A stretch of DNA of 64,000 nucleotides from assembly GCF_021504595.1 (NCBI RefSeq), contig NZ_JACSGT010000001.1:3100001-3164000 (forward strand), in the 5' to 3' direction. The translations under genes were made by a program, and so were the position numbers. This DNA comes from Chryseobacterium indicum. GTDB lineage: Bacteria > Bacteroidota > Bacteroidia > Flavobacteriales > Weeksellaceae. Shown one piece after another: positions 9,496-18,267 of this stretch. The notes beneath the pieces were generated by a model. That model made no database searches. It was given only the letters and a program-made list of their open reading frames with translations, and had not been told where the DNA came from. Within the stretch, counting starts at the first letter, position 1, and each line of letters opens with the position of its first letter.

Positions 9496-11133
9496 CTATT
9501 TTTTAATCAATTTGGCATTCGCCGTTTTGTCACTGGTTTTCACCACCACCAGATACGCCCCCTGAATCAAAGGCTGGGTGTTGATCTTGGTGATCTTATT
9601 TTTTGTTTTTACTGTTTCAAGCTTTCTTCCGCCCATGTCATACACTGCGATCTCGGCTTCAAACGCGCCTTCTCTCAAGCCCTCAAACCCAAGCTCCACA
9701 TACACATAATCCGTTACCGGGTTCGGGTAGATCCTGATATCCTGCTTTTCGATCAGCTGGTCAACCTGTTTATCCCCAAGCTTCACGATCTTCCAGTTTT
9801 CTTTGCCTAACTCCTCTGCGCTGGTTCCTGCGAGTACAATCGATCCGTCACGGTTCAGCTTAATATCAGACAGTCTTTCCTCTTTTTTTCGGGATTCTCC
9901 CTTTACGTGCTTTCTCCACTGTTCGTTTCCGTTCTGGTCGAGATACAGCATCCAGAAAGTCTCATCATCATTTTCAATCCTGCCTTCCGCCTGTGTGTAA
10001 CCGCCCAGCAGAATCCCTTTAGACCTCCCACCTCCGTCTTCCTGCTTCCCGGCAATGACGCTCATCCCCATCAGAACATCCCTGTTTTTAAAGTTGTAAG
10101 ATTTCTGCCAGAGTTCTTCGCCCCTTTCATCAATGGAGATCAACCAGAGGTCGGTACCCTCTTCAATACCTACGGATTTGTTTCCAGATCTTTCCGATCT
10201 GGATTCTCCACCGATCAGATAGCCTGTTGAAGTCAGTGCCAGTGTTCTTAAATGATCGTCGCCTTTTCCTCCGAAATTCTTTTCCCATTCCACTTTTCCG
10301 TCTTTCGAAAGTTTCACGATCCAGTAATCGCCTTCGCCAAAATTGTTGCTTGTTTTTGGTTGATAGTTGATGGTTTTACTACTTCCGGCCTCCGTCGTCC
10401 CGCTTCCTGCCAAAGCCCCGCTTCTCGAATAGATCCCTAACAATGCTCCCCCGTCTTTGGTGGGAATCATTTTTTCCACTTCATCCAGACCTTTACCTCC
10501 TAAAACCAATTGGGATAGTTCCTTCCCGTTTTTATCCAACCGTACTACCAGAACATCTTTCGAGCCATAGCCTCTCATTTTAGGATCCTGAGCGGAGCCG
10601 AAGGATCCGGCAACAAAGAACCCCATATCCGTGGCCTGAATCACCGCCCTTGCTTCTTCATCTGCAGTACTGCCTATGGTTTTCTGCCATAATTCATCGC
10701 CGAATTCGTTGATTCTGATCAGCCAGAAATCTGATCCGCCTTTGGAATCGTCTTTTTTATCCAGCCCTTTCCCTGAATAGCTGGAACCCGCCAGAAGAAA
10801 TCCTCCTTCCTGAGTGTTAACCGTTGCCGACAAAAAATCATGATTTTTCCCTGAGAAATATTTTTCCCAGACCTCTTCGCCCTGCTGGTTGAGTTTTACC
10901 AGATGGAAATCGTAACCGTTGTTTTGCTTTTTGTTGTCAGATGTTGGTTGATTGTTGTCAGGACGGATGCTGCTTCCGGTAATTAAATACTGCTGATCGA
11001 TGGTCGTGGTAACCTGTGAGAGAAAGTCCTGCGTAGAAGACCGGATGTCTTTCTGCCAGACTACTTCCTGGGCAGACGAAAAACCACTCCAGAGTACGCA
11101 CAACAAAAGTGCGCCTGCGTAATTTTTTTTCAT
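9496..11133 (-). CDS. T9SS type A sorting-domain protein with beta-propeller-like repeats
   Basis: This 545-residue protein is exported (signal peptide ending GFSSAQ). Residues about 25-440 contain at least six repeats of the form GGFLLAGSS...GSDFWLIRINEFGDELWQK, a WD/PQQ-like propeller pattern found in many flavobacterial secreted proteins. The C-terminal 75 residues form a T9SS type A domain (IYPNPVTDYV..., ending KLIKK), directing secretion and surface attachment. It is the first gene of the rhs operon, 2 bp from the next gene, so it is a plausible surface anchor or delivery component for the Rhs products. That role is inferred from linkage only. Confidence 0.88.
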   Translation of the reverse strand: MKKNYAGALLLCVLWSGFSSAQEVVWQKDIRSSTQDFLSQVTTTIDQQYLITGSSIRPDNNQPTSDNKKQNNGYDFHLVKLNQQGEEVWEKYFSGKNHDFLSATVNTQEGGFLLAGSSYSGKGLDKKDDSKGGSDFWLIRINEFGDELWQKTIGSTADEEARAVIQATDMGFFVAGSFGSAQDPKMRGYGSKDVLVVRLDKNGKELSQLVLGGKGLDEVEKMIPTKDGGALLGIYSRSGALAGSGTTEAGSSKTINYQPKTSNNFGEGDYWIVKLSKDGKVEWEKNFGGKGDDHLRTLALTSTGYLIGGESRSERSGNKSVGIEEGTDLWLISIDERGEELWQKSYNFKNRDVLMGMSVIAGKQEDGGGRSKGILLGGYTQAEGRIENDDETFWMLYLDQNGNEQWRKHVKGESRKKEERLSDIKLNRDGSIVLAGTSAEELGKENWKIVKLGDKQVDQLIEKQDIRIYPNPVTDYVYVELGFEGLREGAFEAEIAVYDMGGRKLETVKTKNKITKINTQPLIQGAYLVVVKTSDKTANAKLIKK

Positions 11134-11643
11134 GTTTAATGTTGATTTTAAAGTTACTAATATATTTTTAATTGTTTGTTATTTGCAATCCGTAAAAACC
11201 CCATATTCTGGGTTTGGATTTAGCCGAATTTTTTAGCCTGAGCGGTTGTTTATTTTCATTTTGCTTATTTTAAATGGTATTCTTTTTCATACAGCAAAGA
11301 TATATTCGCAGAACGTCAGAATGTGTCGTATTTTATTGAAATACATTTCAACTGCAAAAAAATCTTTAGATGATAATAATAAAGAAAAGCGCAGAGCTGA
11401 AGCCAATCAGTAACAGAGGCACTCGGATGCCCTACAACCAGATATGACTTACAACCCGCGCCATATAGATGCACGGGCGTAAGCCTATCATCTCAGGTTG
11501 TATAGAAGATTCCGAGTTTTCTGTTACCTTAATGATAGAAGCTTACGCTTGTTTCGTTAAAATTATTGATGCGAAGATATAGAAAAATTGTAATCGTATT
11601 TACTATATCATGCAGATTTTAAAAATATAAGATATTTTTTTGT
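11134..11643. other. Gene-free stretch upstream of the rhs operon
   Basis: No credible reading frame is seen here. The stretch carries the structured inverted repeat at 11410-11548 and AT-rich DNA that should include the rhs operon promoter. I could not find a clean TAnnTTTG with a spaced TTTG on the minus strand. Confidence 0.6.
11410..11548. repeat. Imperfect palindrome with two mutually exclusive foldings (possible structured RNA or small repeat element)
   Basis: The outer fold pairs GTAACAGA (11410) with TCTGTTAC (11520), ACTCGGA (11421) with TCCGAGT (11511), TACAACC (11433) with GGTTGTA (11496), and CTTAC (11448) with GTAAG (11479). An alternative fold pairs GCGTAAGC then CTATCAT (11477-11491) with ATGATAG (11532) then GCTTACGC (11541), which disrupts the inner stem. 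It is GC-richer than its surroundings. Strand and function are unknown; a riboswitch-like leader, a non-coding RNA or a MITE/REP-type element are all possible. Confidence 0.55.
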
Positions 11644-12330
11644 TTATGAAGGTTTTTTCTCCTGAGGAGGATTTCCTCCGCTGTTTCCTTTGGAAGAATG
11701 TACCATTGCGATCAGATTTTCGAGCGTATATTCTGAAGCTTTCTGCTCTCCCTGGAATATAATTTTCCCCAGTTTTGCCACTTCGCTGATATAAGTGTAC
11801 AGTTCCTTATACAGCCCTTTATTCTCCGAAGTAAATGCTTTTCTTTGCTGCTGTAAACTCGTCTGTTCATTGCTTTTAGCCGTTATTGCGGCAAATGCAT
11901 TTTCTAAGACCGTTACGGTGTCTGCTTTCATTCCGTTTGAAATCAATACATCAGACTGTGAGGTAACCACATCTTTCAGCGCTTTTAAAGTCAGGAGGGT
12001 GCCCTCAAAATTTCTGTTCTTTATTTTTTTCAGGACATCGCTGGGCAGGGTGGTTTTTACATTGGCTTTTTTTACAACGAGATCCAGAAGTTTCATGGGC
12101 TTGTTAAGTTCATTGCCCAATACATACAGATCCTGTGTTGCCTGTTTCTGCTGTACAAGCAGTGCATCTCCGGTTTCTTTTGCCCTTACTGCGTCTGTTT
12201 TCTCCTGCATTGCTGCGAGATATGCTGAATTGAATAAATGATTGGCAGATTCAAAACGGTCTATATCCCTTGCTAAACTTCTTAGTAATGTGTCCGCGAT
12301 CGGCACATACTCTTCCTTTTGTATTCCCAT
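11644..12330 (-). CDS. Hypothetical helical protein
   Basis: This 228-residue protein has no signal peptide or membrane segment. The sequence is mostly amphipathic helix, rich in Lys, Glu, Gln and Ala, with heptad-like stretches around residues 40-80 and 140-175 and a Gly/Pro/Lys-rich tail. I do not recognise a family. It has no operon partner: the next gene in its direction starts about 500 bp away across the palindrome region, and the sdh operon is divergent. A cytoplasmic coiled-coil protein is all that can be supported. Confidence 0.7.
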   Translation of the reverse strand: MGIQKEEYVPIADTLLRSLARDIDRFESANHLFNSAYLAAMQEKTDAVRAKETGDALLVQQKQATQDLYVLGNELNKPMKLLDLVVKKANVKTTLPSDVLKKIKNRNFEGTLLTLKALKDVVTSQSDVLISNGMKADTVTVLENAFAAITAKSNEQTSLQQQRKAFTSENKGLYKELYTYISEVAKLGKIIFQGEQKASEYTLENLIAMVHSSKGNSGGNPPQEKKPS

Positions 12331-12509
12331 AGTGCTTTTTTATTAAAAATTTGAGCGATAAATATATTATTTTGTAATAATTTTTCCTGCATTTTTTCAG
12401 ACAATTTTTGCAATAAAAACTTTTTTTCGCATATCTTTTTATTTTCATTAAAATACATTGCATAAATGATTTACGACTCTTTATTTTTTTCTTATAACAG
12501 AGACTTTTT

Positions 12510-12731
12510 TAGAATGCTCAATACCGTTTTATGGTACTTCTTTCAATTTTTATTCTGGCTCACTATATTTTTATTCGAGTTCTCGGCATTTTTACTTTAG
12601 CACTGCACATTTTTAGTACAGCGCAGTATATTTTTATCATTGCTCACTACATTTTCGTCATTGCTCACTACATTTTTGTTGTTGCTCACTATATTTTTAT
12701 TCATGCGCCACATATTTTCAGTGTACTGCAG
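12510..12731. repeat. Degenerate 21-bp tandem repeat array with phased T-tracts
   Basis: About ten units begin at 12510, 12531, 12552, 12573 and so on every 21 bp to 12720. Most end in ATTTTT or ATTTTC, and the best-conserved ones (12636, 12657, 12678) contain TTGCTCACTA. Twenty-one base pairs is two helical turns, so the T-tracts fall on one face of the DNA, as in intrinsically curved DNA. The plus frame would read as a hydrophobic heptad (x-x-AHYIF). Confidence 0.85.
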
Positions 12732-12923
12732 CTGATTTAAATTTTATAAAAAGTATAAAGAAATTTTAAATTCAGCTTTTCAGAAAAGAGTAATAAAAAG
12801 TAATTTATAATGGCAAAAATTATAACTTTAATTAATCATTACATTTTCTGTTTTTCCTTTATTTATAATATTTTAACTCTTATTTAGAAAGATTACAAAC
12901 TGGGTTTTTGTGAGATTTCTCAC

Positions 12924-12954
12924 TTTTTGATGTTGTTAACATTTCTTAATTTTG
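12924..12954 (+). promoter_or_regulatory. sdhCAB promoter
   Basis: TTTTTG at 12924-12929 and TAATTTTG at 12947-12954 are separated by 17 bp, matching the Bacteroidota -33/-7 consensus. The -7 element ends 23 bp before the sdhC start. Confidence 0.7.
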
Positions 12955-12977
12955 TGGAAAATCAAATTTAAACTTAT

Positions 12978-13640
12978 ATGGCAGGTTTAACGAGTTCTAC
13001 GATAGGTAGAAAATATGCTATGGCATTATCAGCTCTGTTTTTGCTGATTTTTCTTATACTGCATTTGACGACCAATTTGTTATCAGTCCTAAACCGTGAT
13101 GCATTCAATACCGCATCAGATTTCATGGGCTATAATCCTTTTGTGCAGTTCTTAATGCAGCCTATTCTTGGTTTTGCAGTCTTTTTCCATTTCATTATGG
13201 GATTTGTTCTTGAAATTAAGAATAACAAAGCACGTCCTGTGAAGTACGAAGCAAACAATGCTTCTGCAAATTCTTCATGGATGTCCAGAAATATGATTAT
13301 TTCCGGATCTGTAGTGTTGGCTTTTTTAGCGCTTCACTTTTATGATTTCTGGTTACACGAAATCAACTACAAGTATGTTCAGGGAATTGCTCCTGATGCT
13401 GAACGTTTCTGGCCGGAACTTCACGAGAAGTTCGCAGATATCTGGAGAGTGGCTTTGTATGTAATCTCTTTCGTTTTATTAGGATTACACCTGGCTCACG
13501 GATTCCAGTCTTCATTCCAGTCAATCGGGGCAAGACATCCAAAATATACTCCGGTAATTAAGGCTTTCGGAAAATGGTATTCTATCCTGATTCCTGCAGG
13601 TTTTATCTTTATCGCAATTTTTCACTTTGTAACTCAATAA
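12978..13640 (+). CDS. sdhC: Succinate dehydrogenase cytochrome b subunit
   Basis: This 220-residue membrane protein has five predicted hydrophobic helices (about 12-35, 55-80, 105-125, 155-180, 198-218) carrying histidines suited to haem ligation (LHLTTN, FHFIMG, LHFYDFW, GLHLAHG, FHFVTQ). It is the single fused cytochrome b558-type anchor of complex II found in Bacteroidota; no separate sdhD is present. It passes electrons from succinate to menaquinone in the inner membrane. It is the first gene of the sdhC-A-B operon, 15 bp before sdhA. Confidence 0.95.
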   Translation: MAGLTSSTIGRKYAMALSALFLLIFLILHLTTNLLSVLNRDAFNTASDFMGYNPFVQFLMQPILGFAVFFHFIMGFVLEIKNNKARPVKYEANNASANSSWMSRNMIISGSVVLAFLALHFYDFWLHEINYKYVQGIAPDAERFWPELHEKFADIWRVALYVISFVLLGLHLAHGFQSSFQSIGARHPKYTPVIKAFGKWYSILIPAGFIFIAIFHFVTQ

Positions 13641-13655
13641 TATCAATATACTAAT

Positions 13656-15668
13656 ATGAGTAAATTAGATTCAAAAATTCCAGCGGGTCCTCTTAAGGAT
13701 AAATGGAAAAATCATAAAGACCATATGAACCTTGTTGCACCAAACAACAGAGACAAGATTGATATTATTGTTGTAGGTACAGGTTTGGCAGGTGGTTCTG
13801 CGGCAGCTACTTTAGCTGAGCAGGGATATAACGTAAAAGCATTCTGCTATCAGGATTCTCCGAGAAGAGCGCACTCTATTGCAGCTCAGGGAGGTATCAA
13901 CGCAGCTAAAAATTATCAGGGAGACGGTGACTCTACGTACAGATTGTTCTATGATACCATTAAAGGGGGAGATTACAGAGCTAGAGAGGCAAACGTTTAC
14001 AGATTGGCTGAAGTTTCTGCAAATATCATCGACCAGTGTGTTGCTCAGGGAGTTCCTTTCGGGCGTGAGTACGGCGGTCAGTTAGATAACCGTTCATTTG
14101 GCGGGGTTCAGGTAAAGAGAACATTCTACGCAAAAGGACAGACAGGTCAACAGTTATTGTTAGGTGCTTATTCTGCAATGAGCCGTCAGATCGGTAAAGG
14201 CAGAATCAAGATGTACAACCGTCATGAAATGATGGATCTTGTGATCGTAGACGGAAAAGCAAGAGGGATCATCGCAAGAAACCTTGTGACAGGTGAAATC
14301 GAAAGACACTCTGCACACGCAGTGGTTATTGCTTCGGGAGGATACGGAAACGTATATTTCCTTTCTACAAACGCAATGGGTTCCAACGTTTCTGCAGCAT
14401 GGAAGATTCACAAAAAAGGAGCGTATTTCGCAAACCCTTGCTACGTACAGATTCACCCGACGTGTATTCCGGTTCACGGAACACAGCAGTCTAAGCTTAC
14501 TTTGATGTCTGAATCTTTAAGAAACTCCGGAAGAATCTGGGTTCCTAAAAAGATTGAAGATGCAGAAGCAATCAGAGCAGGAAAATTAAGACCTGAAAAC
14601 ATCAAAGAAGAAGACAGAGATTATTATCTGGAAAGAAGATATCCTGCATTCGGTAACCTAGTTCCTAGAGACGTTGCTTCAAGAGCGGCTAAGGAAAGAT
14701 GTGATGCCGGATACGGAATCGAAAATAACGATACTCAGGAAGGTGTTTACCTTGATTTCTCTACAGAGATCATGAAAAAAGGTAGAGAAGCCGCTATTGA
14801 GAAACACATCAGCAATCCTACCGATCAGCAGATTTATGATTTGGGTAAAAAGTGGGTTGAGGAGAAATACGGTAACCTTTTCGTGATGTACGAGAAAATT
14901 ACAGCAGACGATCCTTACAAAACTCCGATGAAGATTTATCCTGCGGTTCACTATACCATGGGGGGAGTTTGGGTAGATTACAACTTACAGTCTACTATTC
15001 CGGGATGTTTCGTTATCGGGGAAGCAAACTTCTCAGATCACGGAGCAAACAGATTGGGAGCTTCTGCTTTGATGCAGGGACTTGCAGACGGATACTTCGT
15101 ACTTCCTTACACGATTGCAGATTATCTTTCAGCAGATATCAGAACAGGAGCTATTCCTACAGATTCTTCTGCTTTTACAGAGGCTGAAAAAGGGATTAAA
15201 GAGAAAATTGATTTCTTCTTAAATAATAATGGAACCCATTCGGTAGATTATTTCCACAAGCAGTTAGGAAACATTATGTGGAATAAAGTAGGAATGGGAA
15301 GAACGCCAGAAGGTTTAAGAGAAGCCATCAGAGAAATTGAAGAAGTAAGAAACAATTTCTGGAAAGATGTAAAAGTTCCGGGAGATAACGACGGAATGAA
15401 TACAGAGCTTGAAAAAGCGTTCAGAGTTGCCGATTTCTTAGAGCTTGGACAGTTAATGGCTATCGATGCATTGCACAGAAACGAATCTTGTGGAGGACAT
15501 TTCCGTGAAGACCACTCAACTCCGGATGGAGAGGCTGAAAGAGATGACGAAAATTACAAATATGTAGGAGCTTGGGAATATCAGGGAAGCGATATCAACG
15601 CGGAAGTGTTGCATAAAGAAGAACTGATCTACGACAACATCGAAGTTAAAACAAGAAGTTACAAATAA
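13656..15668 (+). CDS. sdhA: Succinate dehydrogenase flavoprotein subunit
   Basis: This 670-residue protein oxidises succinate to fumarate using covalently bound FAD. The dinucleotide fold [17 protein letters not shown] lies near residue 40, and the FAD-linking histidine is in [16 protein letters not shown]. The Rhs-unrelated [15 protein letters not shown] motif near residue 465 and the C-terminal fumarate reductase/SDH domain ([13 protein letters not shown]) complete the family pattern. Length and motifs fit the Bacteroidota/epsilonproteobacterial class. It docks on SdhB on the cytoplasmic face, and its position between sdhC and sdhB is the usual order. Confidence 0.97.
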   Translation: MSKLDSKIPAGPLKDKWKNHKDHMNLVAPNNRDKIDIIVVGTGLAGGSAAATLAEQGYNVKAFCYQDSPRRAHSIAAQGGINAAKNYQGDGDSTYRLFYDTIKGGDYRAREANVYRLAEVSANIIDQCVAQGVPFGREYGGQLDNRSFGGVQVKRTFYAKGQTGQQLLLGAYSAMSRQIGKGRIKMYNRHEMMDLVIVDGKARGIIARNLVTGEIERHSAHAVVIASGGYGNVYFLSTNAMGSNVSAAWKIHKKGAYFANPCYVQIHPTCIPVHGTQQSKLTLMSESLRNSGRIWVPKKIEDAEAIRAGKLRPENIKEEDRDYYLERRYPAFGNLVPRDVASRAAKERCDAGYGIENNDTQEGVYLDFSTEIMKKGREAAIEKHISNPTDQQIYDLGKKWVEEKYGNLFVMYEKITADDPYKTPMKIYPAVHYTMGGVWVDYNLQSTIPGCFVIGEANFSDHGANRLGASALMQGLADGYFVLPYTIADYLSADIRTGAIPTDSSAFTEAEKGIKEKIDFFLNNNGTHSVDYFHKQLGNIMWNKVGMGRTPEGLREAIREIEEVRNNFWKDVKVPGDNDGMNTELEKAFRVADFLELGQLMAIDALHRNESCGGHFREDHSTPDGEAERDDENYKYVGAWEYQGSDINAEVLHKEELIYDNIEVKTRSYK

Positions 15669-15693
15669 TCTCCAATCTTTTAAATATACAATT

Positions 15694-16461
15694 ATGAGTG
15701 CAAAAAAAGGCTTACATCTTACGCTGAAAATTTGGAGACAAAAAAATAATAAATCTAAAGGTCAGTTTGAGACTTATAAAATATCGGATGTTTCTACAGA
15801 TTCTTCATTTTTGGAGATGTTGGACATCCTAAATGAAAATTTAATTAACGAAGGAAAAGAGCCGGTAGCTTTCGATCACGATTGTCGTGAAGGAATCTGC
15901 GGAATGTGTTCTCTTTACATCAACGGTAGAGCACACGGTCCGGATACAGGAATTACAACCTGCCAGCTTCACATGAGAATGTTCAAAGACGGTGAAACCA
16001 TCGTTATCGAACCTTGGAGAAGTGCAGCTTTCCCGGTTATTAAAGACTTAATGGTAGACAGAAGCGCATTCGACAGAGTAATGGCTGCAGGTGGTTTCAT
16101 TTCGGTGAACACTTCAGGAAATACTTTGGACGCCAATGCAATTCCGGTTCCTAAAGAAGATGCAGACAAAGCAATGGATGCTGCTGCCTGTATCGGATGC
16201 GGAGCTTGTGTGGCTACCTGTAAAAACGGATCTGCAATGCTTTTCGTAGGAGCTAAAGTTTCTCAGTACGCACTTTTACCGCAGGGTAGAGTAGAAGCGA
16301 AGAGAAGAGTGCTGAACATGGTAAAAGCCATGGACGAAGAAGGATTCGGAAACTGTTCAAACACAGGAGCTTGTGAAGTGGAATGTCCGAAAGGGATTTC
16401 TCTTGAAAACATTGCAAGAATGAACAGAGAATTCATCACAGCTTTTGCTGACAGAGGATAA
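15694..16461 (+). CDS. sdhB: Succinate dehydrogenase iron-sulfur subunit
   Basis: This 255-residue protein carries the three Fe-S clusters of complex II. The plant-ferredoxin-type 2Fe-2S ligands are in CREGICGMC with a following cysteine, and the bacterial ferredoxin-type ligands are in [11 protein letters not shown] and [14 protein letters not shown]. It relays electrons from the SdhA flavin to the quinone site in SdhC. It is the last gene of the operon, followed after about 20 bp by a terminator. Confidence 0.97.
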   Translation: MSAKKGLHLTLKIWRQKNNKSKGQFETYKISDVSTDSSFLEMLDILNENLINEGKEPVAFDHDCREGICGMCSLYINGRAHGPDTGITTCQLHMRMFKDGETIVIEPWRSAAFPVIKDLMVDRSAFDRVMAAGGFISVNTSGNTLDANAIPVPKEDADKAMDAAACIGCGACVATCKNGSAMLFVGAKVSQYALLPQGRVEAKRRVLNMVKAMDEEGFGNCSNTGACEVECPKGISLENIARMNREFITAFADRG

Positions 16462-16479
16462 AATCTATTGAGATAACAT

Positions 16480-16515
16480 AAAAAATCGTCTCCTCACCGG
16501 ATGGCGATTTTTTTT
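16480..16515 (+). terminator. Terminator after sdhB
   Basis: AAAAATCG (16481) pairs with CGATTTTT (16505), and the stem is followed by a run of T. Confidence 0.75.
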
Positions 16516-16545
16516 AGTTAAATCTTTCATAAAAGTAACATTTAA

Positions 16546-16577
16546 TTGCTTTTAGTTTATTGAAAAAACTATTTTTG
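16546..16577 (+). promoter_or_regulatory. Promoter of thioredoxin-like lipoprotein gene
   Basis: TTG at 16546 and TATTTTTG at 16570-16577 are spaced by 21 bp, matching the Bacteroidota consensus. The start codon follows 20 bp later. Confidence 0.65.
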
Positions 16578-16596
16578 CGTAATTATAAAATTCAAA

Positions 16597-18162
16597 ATGA
16601 AAAAATATCTTTTATTGTTTATCATCGCGGTTTTTGCGATGTCTTGCTCTAAAAAAGTAGAAGTAAAAGGAAAAATCACGGGCGGTTCTCCGTTGGAGAG
16701 AATCGAATTAATAGAAGCTTCGGGAGTAGCTACTTTACCATTAATGAATATCGGAGTTAATAAAGACGGAACTTTCACAGGAAATTTCGATGCTCCGAAA
16801 AGCGGAATGTATCTTCTTTCTTACGGAGGAAAAAGAAATTTAATCTATCTTAAAGGCGGTCAGAAACTTGAAATTTCAGGAAATGCAATGACTTTCCCGA
16901 CAGAATATGTGATTACGGGAGATGCGAAGAATAACAACGATTTCTTTATGGCTACCCAGAAATATCTTGCAACATACGCTCAGACGGTTAATATGAATGA
17001 GCTGATGTCTAAAGACGAAAAAACCTTCCTTAAAGGAATGGAAAAAGTTCAGGCAGATATTAACAAAAATATCGATGAAAACGTTAAGAAGTTCAGTCCT
17101 GACAATGAAGTGGTAACCTGGAAGAAAAATGATCTTTCAACGACTTTGCTTACCATCCTGAACCAGTATGAAATGGGTCACAAGCAAATGGGGAATCCTT
17201 CATTTAAAGTGACTAAAGCCTTCACGGACTTTGCCGGAAAACTGGAAGAGAACAAAGATGTACTGGTAAAAGAACATCCTTTATACAGAGAATATCTTTT
17301 AACCAAAATGAGCCCAGATTTCCAGAAATATGCTCAGGCAAAAACTGCCGGAAAAACAGATGTTACTACTTCAGAACTATTCACAGAATATCTAAAGAAA
17401 AATCAGAAAGATCTTTCACAGACCGCTAAAGATTATTTACTGGCATTTGTAATGGCGCAGTCTGATATTCATCCGGGTTCGCCTGAAAAAACGGTTGAGA
17501 AGATCAAAAAAATCATTGACGAAGACATCAAAGATGCTACCATTAAAGAAGATCTGAAGAAAATTCAGTTTGCTATCAACGGATTCAAAATTGGGGAACC
17601 GGCTCCTGAAGCTTCTTTGGTAAAAGCAGACGGAAAATCTTACAATCTTTCTGAAAATAAAGGAAAACCATACTTATTGGCGTTCTACGCTTCATGGAAT
17701 CCATACATCGGAGAAGCTACAACTCCTGTATTGAAAGAAGTAGTGAATTTCTACAAATCTAAAATGAACTTTGTTTTTGTAAATGTTGACGATACAAAAG
17801 ATCAGTTTGTAAAAACAAGCAGCTCTCTATTAAAAGGAATTACAGGAACAAATGTATATGGCGAGAACGGGCTAAATTCTGATATTGCTAAAAAATACGG
17901 AGTTTATGCATTTAAGTTACCTTGCTTTATCGTAGTAGACAAAGACGGTAAAATTGCAAGCAAGCCGTTCTTTAACTTAGGAGATCCTGAATTGGTGACC
18001 GTTTTAGACAAGCAAACAGGTCTTTCTGCACCAAAGGTAAATCCTAACGTTCAGTTACAACCGGGATTAGGAATGGATCCTGCAGCGGTTGCGGCTCAGC
18101 AGGCAGCAGCGCAACAGGCTCCTCAGCAACAGGCAAATCCTCAGCCGGCTCAGACGAAATAA
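16597..18162 (+). CDS. TlpA-like thioredoxin-fold lipoprotein lacking the CxxC motif
   Basis: This 521-residue lipoprotein has the lipobox FAMSCSKK with the lipidated cysteine at residue 17. Residues about 20-110 resemble a DUF4369-type beta domain (KGKITGGSPLERIELIE). Residues about 335-475 form an AhpC/TSA-TlpA thioredoxin fold (GEPAPEASLVKADG, LLAFYASWNPYIGEATTP, LPCFIVVDKDGKI). At the usual WCxPC site the sequence reads WNPYIG, so both redox cysteines are missing and disulfide chemistry is unlikely. The tail is a Pro/Gln/Ala-rich low-complexity stretch. It is monocistronic with its own promoter and terminator, and its function is unknown. Confidence 0.88.
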   Translation: MKKYLLLFIIAVFAMSCSKKVEVKGKITGGSPLERIELIEASGVATLPLMNIGVNKDGTFTGNFDAPKSGMYLLSYGGKRNLIYLKGGQKLEISGNAMTFPTEYVITGDAKNNNDFFMATQKYLATYAQTVNMNELMSKDEKTFLKGMEKVQADINKNIDENVKKFSPDNEVVTWKKNDLSTTLLTILNQYEMGHKQMGNPSFKVTKAFTDFAGKLEENKDVLVKEHPLYREYLLTKMSPDFQKYAQAKTAGKTDVTTSELFTEYLKKNQKDLSQTAKDYLLAFVMAQSDIHPGSPEKTVEKIKKIIDEDIKDATIKEDLKKIQFAINGFKIGEPAPEASLVKADGKSYNLSENKGKPYLLAFYASWNPYIGEATTPVLKEVVNFYKSKMNFVFVNVDDTKDQFVKTSSSLLKGITGTNVYGENGLNSDIAKKYGVYAFKLPCFIVVDKDGKIASKPFFNLGDPELVTVLDKQTGLSAPKVNPNVQLQPGLGMDPAAVAAQQAAAQQAPQQQANPQPAQTK

Positions 18163-18182
18163 TTTAAATTGAGTACAGATAT

Positions 18183-18211
18183 AAACCTTATCTTCGGATA
18201 AGGTTTTTTTT
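18183..18211 (+). terminator. Terminator after the thioredoxin-like lipoprotein
   Basis: A 10-bp perfect stem (AAACCTTATC / GATAAGGTTT) closes a TTCG tetraloop and runs into T8. Confidence 0.9.
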
Positions 18212-18267
18212 ATTGTATTTTTGCAGACTGAAACGTAAAGTTTCTTTAGGAAAATAGAAAATAGATA

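Larger units (their letters stand above)
12331..12977. other. Gene-free stretch between hypothetical gene and sdhC
   Basis: The stretch contains very AT-rich DNA, the 21-bp repeat array at 12510-12731, and the sdh promoter at 12924-12954. A 69-codon frame across the array is a by-product of the 21-bp period and is not called as a gene. Confidence 0.6.

Noticed and set aside
12531..12740. 69-codon plus-strand frame with x-x-AHYIF heptads
   Set aside because: It is generated by the 21-bp repeat period. There is no TAnnTTTG element before it and no recognisable family, so it is reported as a repeat and not a gene.
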